Source of the DNA: Rhodovibrio sodomensis
GTDB lineage: Bacteria; Pseudomonadota; Alphaproteobacteria; Kiloniellales; Rhodovibrionaceae
NCBI RefSeq assembly: GCF_016583645.1
Contig: NZ_NRRL01000036.1
Span: 1 to 40,766, forward strand
Direction of reading: 5' to 3'
DNA: 40,766 nt
Shown: positions 1 to 8,268 of the stretch, in pieces
How the letters are laid out: every line of letters begins with the position of its first letter
Position numbering within the stretch: position 1 is the stretch's first letter
The notes under the pieces: generated by a model
Seen by the model: the letters and a program-made list of their open reading frames with translations, nothing else
Databases searched by the model: none
Told to the model about the DNA's origin: nothing
Made by a program: the position numbers and the translations under genes

Positions 1-6
1 GGTCTC

Positions 7-128
7 TGTCAACATTGGAGGGGCGCGACCGGTGGGATCGTTGTCAACATTGGAGGTTGGAGGCCGCCCTCGGCGGCGGTGTCAACATTGGAGGTTGGAG
101 GCCGCCCTCGGCGGCGGTGTCAACATTG
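7..128 (+). repeat. Four direct copies of TGTCAACATTG with a 38-bp tandem unit
   Basis: TGTCAACATTG occurs at 7-17, 42-52, 80-90 and 118-128, all in the same direction. The units at 42-79 and 80-117 are near-identical 38-bp tandem copies; the first copy has a diverged 35-bp unit. Regularly spaced direct repeats at a non-coding edge fit initiator or partition-protein binding sites. They also fit the multiple terminal repeats of IS21-family elements, whose ends start with TG, but no istA or istB gene follows on the right. The repeats may continue to the left of the window. Confidence 0.7.
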
Positions 129-882
129 CCTGAGGGATGGAGGCCGAGACGCGGGAGCGTCGAGGCCGTTCCCGTGCTTTCGCCGCCCAGGAGCGCGGGA
201 GCGCGACCGGCGGCCTGTCAGGAGCCGCAGGAGCGGCGGAACGCCTTTCCGGCGGCCATCGGGCCGGGAAGACCCTGGAACGGGTCTGTGAGCCTTTCGC
301 GTGGGGCCTCGCCCCGCCGGGTCTTTTTTGGGGGAGCCGCCCAGCGGCCTCGCTTTCCAGCCCAGCGGAGCGTTCGTTTGGCGGCGTCAGCCCAGCTCGG
401 GCGAACTCGCCCGGTTTTGATTCTCATTTCGAGGCGGCGGCAAGCCCCGCCGAGACGGCCTGCACGACCGGCCTCCGCGCGGCAGCGGGAGGCGTCGGCA
501 GGCGCAGGGGGTCAAGGGCGCGGGGAGGCGGAGACGCCTTTCCCCGCTCGCGGACGCCCGCCCTGTGGGCGATGTCGAGAACCGGAAGGGATCGAGGGGT
601 CCGGGAGAGACCCATTGCGAGGGCAGGAGGACGGGAAGCCGTTACACCATACGCATCCACCGAATAAAACCGTTATGGGAACCGAATGTGCGGCGTACGA
701 AACCGATATGTGCGAACCCGACTGAGCGTCATTGAGCCGTTATCCGCGCGGCACGAACGCGGCACAGATGCGAATCGAATACGATATGTGAACGGGACGG
801 CAGCGAAAAGGACGCGTGATGATGGCGATATCGAAGCGTTGCGTAGGCGGTATATCTTCCGCGTTTTTTCGTTACGCCCACA
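129..882. other. Non-coding region, candidate oriT/regulatory DNA
   Basis: No convincing gene lies here. The first 500 bases are very GC-rich and their open frames look like composition artefacts. From about 655 the DNA is less GC-rich and carries degenerate repeats: ACCGTTATGGGA near 668, ACCGATATGTGCGA near 701, GCCGTTATCC near 734 and TACGATATGTGAAC near 780. In RP4-type plasmids oriT lies directly upstream of traK, which is the position this stretch occupies. I could not identify a nic site, so the oriT idea is inference. Confidence 0.35.
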
Positions 883-911
883 TTGAAATCAGACCCTCCT
901 CATGATACCTT
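883..911 (+). promoter_or_regulatory. Sigma70-type promoter for the tra-like operon
   Basis: TTGAAA at 883-888 and TACCTT at 906-911 are separated by 17 bp. Transcription would begin near 918, so the possible TTG codon at 921 lies at the transcript end and the ATG at 945 becomes the better start. The same -35 hexamer, TTGAAA, is used by several other promoters in this window. Confidence 0.55.
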
Positions 912-944
912 AAGGAGCGTTTGGAGTGCGTCAGCAGGGCACAG

Positions 945-1526
945 ATGACTACCGGCCAGTCACCGTACGAGGCTTTCCGAGAACTCGCGCGCCAGCCCAT
1001 GGGGCCGACAAAGGAGCGGATACGCCCTGTGGTCCACCTCATCCGCTGGATGCGGGAGGAGCGCGGCGCGCGGTTCGCGGACATCGCGGACATGCTGCAT
1101 CGTGCCAAGATCGTGCCGAAGCCGGTCAAACCGGACACCGTGCGCATACATTATCGGGCACTCGTGAAGGAAGGGGCGCTGGACGCGCCCGCTCCGGAGG
1201 GGTTCGAGCTTCCGGCGACGGGCAACCCGTCGACGTCGCAACGCCGGGAGCGAAGCGCGCCGGCGAAAACCCCGGCAGATCGGCCGAAACCGGGCGGCGG
1301 GGCGAGTCCCCGCGAGGGAACGCGCCGGAGTTCGCGCAGGGAAGCCGAGGAGGGCGCGCGAGAGTCCGCGGCGCCCCAGGCAGGTCAGCGCGGGACCAAG
1401 CGAACGGCCACTGCCGGAGACGCGGCCGCAGAGTTGCACGAAGAAGCGGCCCGGGAGCGGCGACGCCGGCAGGGGCATCGCGCGGAAGCAGACGCGCAAG
1501 AGCTTTTCCGCCCCGTCGACGACTAA
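945..1526 (+). CDS. TraK-like small DNA-binding protein (putative)
   Basis: A 193-residue basic protein. Residues about 15-75 form a compact helical region (VVHLIRWMREERG, then ADIADMLHRA, then a VRIHYRALVKEG helix), reminiscent of the short wHTH/TraK-type domains that read oriT or stb sites. The rest is Arg/Ala/Glu-rich and probably disordered. The next genes are a ParA/TraL-like ATPase, a membrane protein and a coupling protein, an order like RP4 traK-traL-traM-traG or R388 stbAB, and this context supports the call more than sequence does. ATG 945 is chosen over TTG 921 because the promoter places the transcript start near 918 and a leader (GTGCGTCAGCAGGG) precedes 945. Confidence 0.5.
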   Translation: MTTGQSPYEAFRELARQPMGPTKERIRPVVHLIRWMREERGARFADIADMLHRAKIVPKPVKPDTVRIHYRALVKEGALDAPAPEGFELPATGNPSTSQRRERSAPAKTPADRPKPGGGASPREGTRRSSRREAEEGARESAAPQAGQRGTKRTATAGDAAAELHEEAARERRRRQGHRAEADAQELFRPVDD

Positions 1527-1589
1527 GGGGCGGACGTCGAGACCCCCGCCGGTCGGCGGGGTGTGCAGTCAAGTTGCGAGGAGATCGTG

Positions 1590-2477
1590 ATGTCGCAAGA
1601 CGAGAAGCAGGCGAAGGGATCGGAGGAAGAACGGCACGAGCCGGTCGGGATCGATCACAAGGAGGAGACCCCAGTTCTCATCATGGCGTCCAACGACGGA
1701 GGCGTCGGCAAGACCATGGTCGCCGTCAACGCGCTGATGATCTGGGAGCGCTGCGGCGTGAAGCCGGCCGTCGTGGAGATGGACAGCGCGCGCTCCCTGT
1801 CGGGCATTCTCGGCGAGGACCGCGTCGACCTCTCCCTCGATCAGGGGCAGTCCATGGATGAGCTCGCGCGAAACCCTAGGGCCGCCGAGGAGTTCTTCGA
1901 CCCGACGTTCGACGTTTTCGCGTCCGGCCCGACCGTTGTCGATCCCGGCGCGAACGTTTTGAAGCCGTTCCTCGAATGGATCGAGCGCTCCGAAGGCGCT
2001 GGCATCTGGCAGGAAGAGGGCATTCGCCCGCACTTCCTCGCCGTCGCGGACGACGACCAAGAAGCGCTCAAGGAGGCGTGGAAGACCATCGAGCGCGTGC
2101 GCGAGGTCTTCGGCGACTGGGCGAAGGTGTACCTCGTGCTGAACGACCGCGCGGGGACCGGCTTCCGCTCGATCTCTGACCTCAAGTTCTGGAAGCGCGT
2201 CAAGGAGATGCGCGAGGCCGGCGAACTGACGCTGATCGGGACGGAGAACCCCGAGAACGACGGCGAGGTGCCGTTCGTGCGGCGGTGCGACAGCTTGCTG
2301 TGGGAGGCGGTGCGCACTCAGGGCTACACGCCGTTTGACGCCTACAAAGAGCGCGAGTCCATCGCGAAGAAGGCGGGCATGAACGCCATGAAGGCCACGC
2401 GGGCCAAGAAGGCCCTGCGGGACTGGGTGGCGCACATCCAGGACGCCTTCGCGCCGATCGCGCCGAAGCGGGGGTAG
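1590..2477 (+). CDS. ParA/TraL/StbB-like P-loop ATPase
   Basis: 295 residues. After a charged N-terminus comes ASNDGGVGKT, a MinD/ParA-type Walker A, then a strand ending VVEMD (Walker A'), and a mid-protein strand HFLAVADDD. The first lysine of the usual deviant Walker A (KGGVGKT) is Asp here; RP4 TraL and R388 StbB-like proteins of conjugation regions also deviate from ParA. These proteins act in the cytoplasm on plasmid positioning or DNA transfer rather than classical partition. ATG 1590 is chosen because GAGGAG lies 6 nt upstream; a GTG at 1563 has no such site. It sits between a TraK-like gene and the membrane/coupling protein pair. Confidence 0.7.
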   Translation: MSQDEKQAKGSEEERHEPVGIDHKEETPVLIMASNDGGVGKTMVAVNALMIWERCGVKPAVVEMDSARSLSGILGEDRVDLSLDQGQSMDELARNPRAAEEFFDPTFDVFASGPTVVDPGANVLKPFLEWIERSEGAGIWQEEGIRPHFLAVADDDQEALKEAWKTIERVREVFGDWAKVYLVLNDRAGTGFRSISDLKFWKRVKEMREAGELTLIGTENPENDGEVPFVRRCDSLLWEAVRTQGYTPFDAYKERESIAKKAGMNAMKATRAKKALRDWVAHIQDAFAPIAPKRG

Positions 2478-2479
2478 CC

Positions 2480-3343
2480 GTGGCGATGCGCGACGCCGAC
2501 ATGGGCAAGGCGGAGAACCCCGGAGGCGGCGCCTCCGGGGTTTCCCCCGCCGGAAAGCCGAAGGTTTCGAGCGGCCCGCTCATCTCAGCCGCCGAGCTTC
2601 TTCGCGAGGAGAAGCTGGACGAGCGGACCATGAAGCGCTTCAGCCGCAAGGTCCGCATGCGGCTGCGGCGGAAGCCGCCGCGGGAGCGCGCCCAGATCGA
2701 GCGCGGCGTACTCGAAGAGTTGACGGATGAAGACCTGCGCGGGGCGCTCTCCGATCTCGTCGAAGACGCCCGCAAGGAAGGCGTCAAGGAAGGCCGTAAG
2801 GTCAAACTGGAGGGCAAGTCCAGGACCTCGCTGAAGCGCCTGGTGTCCGGCGGCGCGAGCGTGCGGTCGCGCGGGAAAAAGGCCGGCGGCGACAAAGCGT
2901 CGAGCGACGACTACGACGAGCTTTTCGAGGGGGCTGCGAGAATGCTCGGCGCGAGCCGGGAGTTTGCCCGCGACGGCGCCGACCGTTTGAAGAAGCCTGC
3001 CCGTTGGGCCTTGAAAGTCGTGCTTCCCGTTGCGGCGGTGCCGCTCACGCAAGCCGCGGTGTTCGACTACGCGCAGTACCAGCCGGGCGGAGAGAACTTC
3101 ATCTGGGCGATCGCGCTGGCCCCCGCTTTCTGGTTCGCGGTCTTGGCGCTCTCAACGCGGCTGCGGGGGTCGGCCTTGGGGTTGACGGCCCTGTGCCTAT
3201 GGCAAGCGGTCTTCGTCGTCTCGGACGGCGGCTTCGCGATACCTGGTGACTCCTCCCAAGACATCCCGGTCGGAGCGGCAGTGGCGATCCTCGCAATGGC
3301 CCCGTTTCTCGCGATGTCTTGGAGGCGCACCCGGATGAAGTGA
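2480..3343 (+). CDS. Membrane protein of the tra-like operon
   Basis: 287 residues, family not recognised. Residues 1-170 are highly charged and probably partly disordered or coiled coil (MKRFSRKVRMRLRRKP, then acidic helices). Residues about 175-285 hold three or four hydrophobic segments with short loops, so the N-terminus is probably cytoplasmic with a C-terminal membrane anchor. It begins 2 bases after the ATPase stop, at GTG 2480 (or ATG 2486), behind GGGGG. It occupies the traM position of an RP4-like order, but no sequence resemblance to TraM is claimed. Confidence 0.65.
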   Translation: MAMRDADMGKAENPGGGASGVSPAGKPKVSSGPLISAAELLREEKLDERTMKRFSRKVRMRLRRKPPRERAQIERGVLEELTDEDLRGALSDLVEDARKEGVKEGRKVKLEGKSRTSLKRLVSGGASVRSRGKKAGGDKASSDDYDELFEGAARMLGASREFARDGADRLKKPARWALKVVLPVAAVPLTQAAVFDYAQYQPGGENFIWAIALAPAFWFAVLALSTRLRGSALGLTALCLWQAVFVVSDGGFAIPGDSSQDIPVGAAVAILAMAPFLAMSWRRTRMK

Positions 3344-3384
3344 GGTCCGGGCGGCAACGTCTCAGTTAGTGAAAGGTCGGATGG

Positions 3385-5958
3385 ATGTTCTTTTACAGGG
3401 TCTTCAATTGGATTTGGGCGCGGGTGTGGCTCGGGATCGTGGCGACCACCCCGTTCTGGCTCCCGGCGATCCTCGTCGGAACCGTCCACATCTGGATCGG
3501 GTGGATCCCGGTTTTTGGCGGTTGGCTTGAGGGCCTCGCGAACTGGAAACTCGTCGGAAACCTGTTCGGGACGCCGTTCGTCTGGCTGATCGCGCTGCTG
3601 ATCTCGACGACAGGGCTGGTCGGGTCTTTCGGGCTCAACACGCTCGCGTTCCTTCACGTGTGCTTCATTTTCGGTTGGGTGCGGTTCGAGCTCGTCAACC
3701 GGATCGCGCCCGGACTGTCCGAGTACGGACCCTGGTGGGTTCTCTTGAACGCCGACTACGCGGTGTGGTCGTCGCTGCTCTTCTTGCCGGTCATGCTGAT
3801 CGTCAACTTCGTGTGCGTGCGAATGGACAACGGCATCATGTACGACAAGGTCAGCGCGTGGTGGTACCGGTCGATGAACGGGGGCCGGTCCTTCATCCAG
3901 GCGTCGACGACCGGGCACGGCAGCTCCGCGTTCATGAGCATCAAGCGCGCGAAGGCGAAGTTCAGCCAAGAGCACAGCCTGTTGAGCCGTTTTCCGAACG
4001 GAAAGCTGCCGGAACCGAAAGCGGTCATCGGTTGCGCGTCGCCGGGGGCCAGTTACGACCGGAAGAAGCGGGAGTGGGTCAGCACGCCGAAGAAGAACAA
4101 CCAAGCGCAATTGCTCTGGAAGGGAACCGAAGGCACGGCGGCGCATTTCCTGACCGTGGCGGGTTCCGGCGCGGGCAAGACCGCGTGCGTGGTCATCCCG
4201 AACACGTTGACGTGGACGGGCCCTCTGATCGTCTTGGACCCGAAGGGCGAAATCTACGCGGCGAGCGGCAAGCGCAGGAAACAGGACTTCGGGCAGAAGA
4301 TTTACCGCCTGAAGCCGAAGGACAGCTACAGCGACGCGATCGACGTCTTCGGTTGGCTGGACCCGTCCGATCCGGCCCGGTTCCTGCCGTCGGTGAGCCA
4401 GATCGCCGAAGCGCTAGTGCCGGAAAACAGCGAGGGCGGCGACAACAAGTTCTTCCAGAAGACCGCGTCCAACCTCGCCTACGGCATCATCCTGTGCATG
4501 CTGGGCGAGCACTACGCGGGCAACCCGGACTACGCCGACCCGCCGACGATGAACACTTTCAACCGCATCGCGTCGCTGACGCCGGAGCGGATGATGGAAA
4601 TGATCGAGGAGTGGGAAGGGCTTCTCAACGAGAGCTACCGCGAAGCGGAGAACCGCTTCCTCGAACTCCAGGGGACCGACGACGAACCGGAAGACAAGGA
4701 CGAGTTCCTGCAATACGCCCGGTATCCCGGCTTCACGGTGTCGGCCATCACGGCGCTCGGGAAGATCCCGCGCGAGATCGAGAAAACCTTCCCGAACGCG
4801 GTTTCCACCCTGACTTCCGAACTCGGCTGGATGGACGACTGGAAGACCTCGAAGATCGTCCGCAAGCCCGGGCGAAACGGCCGTTATTTCAACCCGCTCC
4901 AGGTGTTCGACGGGGACGTGACCCTTTACATCCAGATCCCGGTCGCGACTCTGACCAACAAGAAGAACGCGGGACTGCCCCGTCTGATCCTAACGTGCCT
5001 GATGCAGCCGATCTTGCAGGAGCACAACGAGGACTCCGTCGAAGGTGGAGACAGCGAAAACGGCGACACCCAGGGCGTCGCGGAAGCCGACGGCGAAAAC
5101 GAGAACGCGGGCGGCGGACCGAGGAAGCTGTCGAAGCGCCTGCTGTTCCTGATCGATGAGATGCCGGCCCTGGGGTCGATGCCGATCCTGCACGAGACGG
5201 CGAACAACATCGGCCGCGGCGCGGGCATCACGCTGTGGGGGATCGTTCAGGACATCGGCCAGGTGAAAGACAGTGCCGGAGACAGCGGCAAGCGCAACTG
5301 GCTGAACAACGCGACCGTCCAATGGTTCGGCGTCACCGGGGAAACCGCGAAGGAGGCGTCCGAGATGCTCGGCCAGACAACTGTGGTCGAGCAGACGGAA
5401 CAAGGGGAGGCCCGCAAGGGCAGCGCCTCCAAACCCTTCTCGGACTGGGGGTCCAAGGGGTCCTCTTACCGAAACATGGCTCGTTCGCTTCTGACGCCTG
5501 ACGAGCTGTCCCAAATGCCGCCAGGTCAGGTGCTCGTCATGGCGAAGCAAGAGCAGCCGGTGTTGTGCGGGCTGCCGTTCTACAAGGGGCACGTCGAACT
5601 GAAAGCCATGATGAATCGCGCTGAAGCGCAGTCTCAGACGGCTGCCCCGGAAGGCGCGGACAAGCCCGCCGGCGAGGGCGATGGAGCCAAGCCGACGGCC
5701 CATTCAGCCGAGAGCGCCTCCGCCCCGGAACGCCGTGTCCCGAAGGTCGGCAAACGGGGCGTCGACGTCCGCCGCGTCGAAGAGGCCATCGACGCCGGGG
5801 ACGGCGAGAAGGATCCGCATGGGCTTTCCGAGGAGGCGCGCAGCGGCATCGAGGGCTTGAAGCGCGTTGAGGAAGACACGGGCCGCCTGAAAGCGGCGAG
5901 CTACGACTTCCGGAAGTTCAAAAAGAAAAAGGAAGAGGACGAGAGCCGAACGGTTTGA
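3385..5958 (+). CDS. VirD4/TraG-type type IV coupling protein
   Basis: 857 residues. The N-terminal 160 residues contain about four membrane segments, more than the two of classical VirD4. Walker A (GSGAGKTACVVIPN) is near residues 259-272, followed by the family-typical LIVLDPKGEIY. Walker B (LLFLIDEMPALG) is near 585-596, followed by the WGIVQDIGQ segment. The last 130 residues are an acidic, lysine-ended disordered tail. Coupling proteins form a hexameric inner-membrane ATPase that brings DNA or protein substrates to the type IV secretion channel. Start ATG 3385 follows the leader CAGTTAGTGAAAGG; an out-of-frame ATG lies at 3381. No mating-pore genes are adjacent, so they must be elsewhere or missing. 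Confidence 0.92.
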   Translation: MFFYRVFNWIWARVWLGIVATTPFWLPAILVGTVHIWIGWIPVFGGWLEGLANWKLVGNLFGTPFVWLIALLISTTGLVGSFGLNTLAFLHVCFIFGWVRFELVNRIAPGLSEYGPWWVLLNADYAVWSSLLFLPVMLIVNFVCVRMDNGIMYDKVSAWWYRSMNGGRSFIQASTTGHGSSAFMSIKRAKAKFSQEHSLLSRFPNGKLPEPKAVIGCASPGASYDRKKREWVSTPKKNNQAQLLWKGTEGTAAHFLTVAGSGAGKTACVVIPNTLTWTGPLIVLDPKGEIYAASGKRRKQDFGQKIYRLKPKDSYSDAIDVFGWLDPSDPARFLPSVSQIAEALVPENSEGGDNKFFQKTASNLAYGIILCMLGEHYAGNPDYADPPTMNTFNRIASLTPERMMEMIEEWEGLLNESYREAENRFLELQGTDDEPEDKDEFLQYARYPGFTVSAITALGKIPREIEKTFPNAVSTLTSELGWMDDWKTSKIVRKPGRNGRYFNPLQVFDGDVTLYIQIPVATLTNKKNAGLPRLILTCLMQPILQEHNEDSVEGGDSENGDTQGVAEADGENENAGGGPRKLSKRLLFLIDEMPALGSMPILHETANNIGRGAGITLWGIVQDIGQVKDSAGDSGKRNWLNNATVQWFGVTGETAKEASEMLGQTTVVEQTEQGEARKGSASKPFSDWGSKGSSYRNMARSLLTPDELSQMPPGQVLVMAKQEQPVLCGLPFYKGHVELKAMMNRAEAQSQTAAPEGADKPAGEGDGAKPTAHSAESASAPERRVPKVGKRGVDVRRVEEAIDAGDGEKDPHGLSEEARSGIEGLKRVEEDTGRLKAASYDFRKFKKKKEEDESRTV

Positions 5959-5993
5959 CCGGAGCTTCCGAAAACGGCCCTGTAAAGAGAGAG

Positions 5994-6025
5994 AGGCCCC
6001 TGGGTTCGTTCCCAGGGGCCTTTTT
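5994..6025. terminator. Rho-independent terminator between convergent genes
   Basis: A perfect stem GGCCCCTGGG / CCCAGGGGCC with loop TTCGTT is followed by TTTTT on the plus strand. On the minus strand the stem is followed by a pyrimidine-rich tract, so it may also stop the convergent minus-strand operon. Confidence 0.9.
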
Positions 6026-6050
6026 CGCGGCCAGTGAGGCCGGTCGGAGG

Positions 6051-6314
6051 TCAGGGGTCGATCGAGCGGCCCTGGCCTTTCGAGTTGCCCCCTGCGGAGC
6101 GCTGCGAGGCTTCGCGGAAAGGCTTGAAGGGATCCCGGCGGTCCGTGATCTCGGGCGGCGCCGCTTCCGGGAAATCGTCTTCCATTCCCTCCAGGTCGAA
6201 CTCGGCTCCGGAAGGCGTTCCGCGTCGTTTCGGCTCGCCTTGGGCCTCCGCGTCGTCGCCCGAGGGCGAAACGCCGGCTTCGTCGTCGATGATGTCGAAG
6301 ATGTCCCGTGCCAT
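6051..6314 (-). CDS. Small acidic protein of unknown function
   Basis: 87 residues beginning MARDIFDIIDDEAG, Asp/Glu-rich, with a Ser/Gly/Arg-rich end (GQGRSIDP). No family recognised; largely disordered. GGAG lies 8 nt before ATG 6314. It follows the 406-residue disordered protein by 21 bp, so the two are probably co-transcribed. The C-terminal RSIDP loosely resembles the GLDI-type ends of other proteins here. Confidence 0.6.
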   Translation of the reverse strand: MARDIFDIIDDEAGVSPSGDDAEAQGEPKRRGTPSGAEFDLEGMEDDFPEAAPPEITDRRDPFKPFREASQRSAGGNSKGQGRSIDP

Positions 6315-6335
6315 CCCAACGCTCCAGTGAACGAC

Positions 6336-7556
6336 TCAGTCGATGTCCAATCCGAGAGCTTTCGCGGGAACGACCGGTTTCGGCTCCGGTGAACGGCTAG
6401 GCTCCGCCGCGTCTTGATCGCGCCCCGACTTCGGCGGCGCGCTCACGGACCCTTTCTCGGAGATCCGCGGCGCGCTGCGTCCAGTCCGCTCCGGCGAGCG
6501 CTCGGTCGCGGCCGCCTGCACTTGTTCGGCCTTCGCCTCGCGCTTGGGCAGTTCGGACGTCAGCCCCAAAGCCCTCTGGAAGTTGTCCGGGTCCATATTC
6601 GAAATGAGGTCGCTTCGCGCGTCGAACGCCTTTTGGAACCCCTCGGGCACCTTTTCATGCGCGCCGGGACCGAGGGGGGATGGAGCCGGACCGAAGTTCG
6701 AGTGGGGGTGCGTGCCGAAATTGTCCTCGAACTCGATGAACTTCCGCGGGGCGAGCGAGGGCGAGCACGACCGCAGGGACTGCATGATCCCCGGCTCGAC
6801 CTTGGTGAGAATGGCGAGCCGGTCGTGATAGTCCTGCGAAATGTCGCGGAGATCTCTCCAAGCCTTGTCGTACTTCGCCTTGGCGTCTTCAGCCGCTTTT
6901 GCGCGCTCGTGCCAGTGTGCCTGCGTGTTCGGCAGCCGCGAGCGCTGCCAATCGATCTGGGCGATCTTGCGCATTTGGTCGACGGCGGCCTTCATGTCGG
7001 GGGGCGGCTTGATCGACCCGTTGCGGAGGCCGATCCGCTCTTCGCGAGCGCGGGCGTACTCCTGCATTTTCCCGACGGCTTCGATCTGGTCGGGCGTGGG
7101 CCCCTCTTCTGGCTCCGCGTCCGTGATTTCGCCCGCTCCGCCGCCGGAGACCTCGATCGCTCCCCTGCGGGCGCCGTCGACGTCCTTCGCCTTCGACTGG
7201 GCGCGCTGCGCCTGCATGGCGTTCGCCCGGTCGTATTGCTCTTTGGCTCGGGCGAAATCTTCCTGGAGCTTCGTTTGATCGCCGCCGCTGAGGAGGTGGC
7301 GGTGGTCCGGAAGGGCGTTCCCGAGGAAAAGCGCGAGCTGGTCCCTGACCTCCCGGTGGCGCTGGTACTCCTGGTACCGGCGACCCTCTTCCTGTTTCGC
7401 CCGGACCCAAGCCTCTTTGCTGCCTACGTTGCCGCCCGTCATCTCGTGGCCGAGGCGACCGGCCTCCTGCCGCGCGCGCTTCCACACGCTCACGCGGGTG
7501 GCCGGGGCCATTCGGGACGGAGGCGTCGCTCCGGCGTTTTGCGCAACCTGTTCCAT
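6336..7556 (-). CDS. Disordered/coiled-coil protein with GLDID C-terminus
   Basis: 406 residues, not recognised. Residues 20-230 are helical and charged (long Gln/Arg/Lys/Glu stretches, probably coiled coil). A small, possibly folded region around 235-300 contains RSCSPSLAPRKFIEFEDNFG. The tail is rich in Pro, Ser and Lys and ends ALGLDID. ATG 7556 is chosen because GGAG sits 6 nt upstream inside the leader GGAGTCAGTT. An in-frame ATG at 7589 overlaps the predicted promoter and lacks a ribosome binding site. The tail resembles those of the proteins at 23878 and 34595. Confidence 0.75.
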   Translation of the reverse strand: MEQVAQNAGATPPSRMAPATRVSVWKRARQEAGRLGHEMTGGNVGSKEAWVRAKQEEGRRYQEYQRHREVRDQLALFLGNALPDHRHLLSGGDQTKLQEDFARAKEQYDRANAMQAQRAQSKAKDVDGARRGAIEVSGGGAGEITDAEPEEGPTPDQIEAVGKMQEYARAREERIGLRNGSIKPPPDMKAAVDQMRKIAQIDWQRSRLPNTQAHWHERAKAAEDAKAKYDKAWRDLRDISQDYHDRLAILTKVEPGIMQSLRSCSPSLAPRKFIEFEDNFGTHPHSNFGPAPSPLGPGAHEKVPEGFQKAFDARSDLISNMDPDNFQRALGLTSELPKREAKAEQVQAAATERSPERTGRSAPRISEKGSVSAPPKSGRDQDAAEPSRSPEPKPVVPAKALGLDID

Positions 7557-7594
7557 AACTGACTCCAAACTTACATCGCTCGCTTCCATATGGT

Positions 7595-7605
7595 ATAATA
7601 CACGA
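7595..7605 (-). promoter_or_regulatory. TCGTGTA-type promoter core
   Basis: On the minus strand the sequence reads TCGTGTATTAT, with TATTAT as -10. No good -35 is visible. The core TCGTGTAnnnT recurs before the genes starting at 19514, 26355 and 35797. Transcription would start near 7588, giving a leader of about 30 nt before ATG 7556. Confidence 0.5.
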
Positions 7606-7618
7606 AGCGCCGGCGCGA

Positions 7619-7638
7619 GCCCATTTTTAGATATGGGC
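7619..7638. promoter_or_regulatory. Inverted repeat, candidate operator
   Basis: GCCCAT and ATGGGC are perfect inverted arms around an 8-nt AT-rich centre, between the divergent genes starting at 7556 and 7686. The position suits an operator controlling one or both. No cognate repressor can be named. Confidence 0.35.
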
Positions 7639-7685
7639 CGTTATCGGCGGTCCGCAATCGCATTCGGTACGCGAGGGAGATCGCA

Positions 7686-8186
7686 GTGAGCATGAAACGT
7701 AAGACCCGCCTGCTCGCCGCCGCGGGCGTCTTCGCGGCTGTCGCCTTCGGCGCGGGCGTCGCGCCGGGTTCGGGTCCGGGCTGGGGCTTGTCCGCGCAAG
7801 CGCAGGACACCGGATCTGTCATGGACAACGAGCCGGAGAGCTTCGCGCGCGCCGGCGAGCGCCAAGGCAAACCCTGTGCCGCCCCGATCGAAGAGGTTCC
7901 CGAAGACGCGTCGCTGTTCGAGAAGTTCCAGGCGACCGCGATGAAGCGCATCCAGAACGAGACGATGCGGAAGTTCGCCGGCGACGATTGGTGCAAAGGC
8001 GACTACGGCGAGAAGTTCAAGGAGAAGTGGAAGGTCGAAGAGAAGCTCGAAAACTCCATGAGGGTTGGCGGAAAAGCAGCGGAACAAGCCGTCAAGAACG
8101 CTCCGACAGCCGAGGAGGTCAACGACCGTTGGAGCAAGGGCGTCCAGCGCTTCGAGCGGATGATGCAGGAGCAGGAGGGCGGCTAG
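7686..8186 (+). CDS. Secreted/periplasmic protein of unknown function
   Basis: 166 residues. The N-terminus is a clear Sec signal peptide (KRKTR, then a hydrophobic Ala/Val/Gly run) ending near AQAQD. The mature part is helical and charged, with two cysteines (in GKPCAAP and DDWCKGD) that could form a disulfide. Family not recognised. GTG 7686 is preceded by GGGAG at a good distance; ATG 7692 is the alternative. It is the first gene of a plus-strand run of three that ends at the terminator near 9309. Confidence 0.7.
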   Translation: MSMKRKTRLLAAAGVFAAVAFGAGVAPGSGPGWGLSAQAQDTGSVMDNEPESFARAGERQGKPCAAPIEEVPEDASLFEKFQATAMKRIQNETMRKFAGDDWCKGDYGEKFKEKWKVEEKLENSMRVGGKAAEQAVKNAPTAEEVNDRWSKGVQRFERMMQEQEGG

Positions 8187-8268
8187 TTGGCCGCCCTCCG
8201 GTTTCGGTTCAGGAGTGTCGCTGCCGATCCCTTGAAGGTCGGCTTGAGTCAGTCGGAAAGGTAAAGAG

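Noticed and set aside
300..335. Terminator from GGGGC-CTC-GCCCC followed by TTTTTT
   Set aside because: The T-run is separated from a 5-bp stem by several bases and no upstream gene ends there.
137..667. 176-codon plus-strand gene in the left non-coding region
   Set aside because: Arg/Gly/Ala/Pro-rich with no ribosome site, overlapping equally long frames in other phases; looks like composition noise.
926..1861. 311-codon frame overlapping the TraK-like and ATPase genes
   Set aside because: It cuts across the well-supported ATPase start in another phase and is Arg/Gly/Pro-rich; a shadow frame.
3067..4146. 359-codon minus-strand frame across two tra-like genes
   Set aside because: It runs antisense through the end of the membrane protein gene and the start of the coupling protein; composition is His/Arg/Pro-rich as expected from GC-rich antisense.
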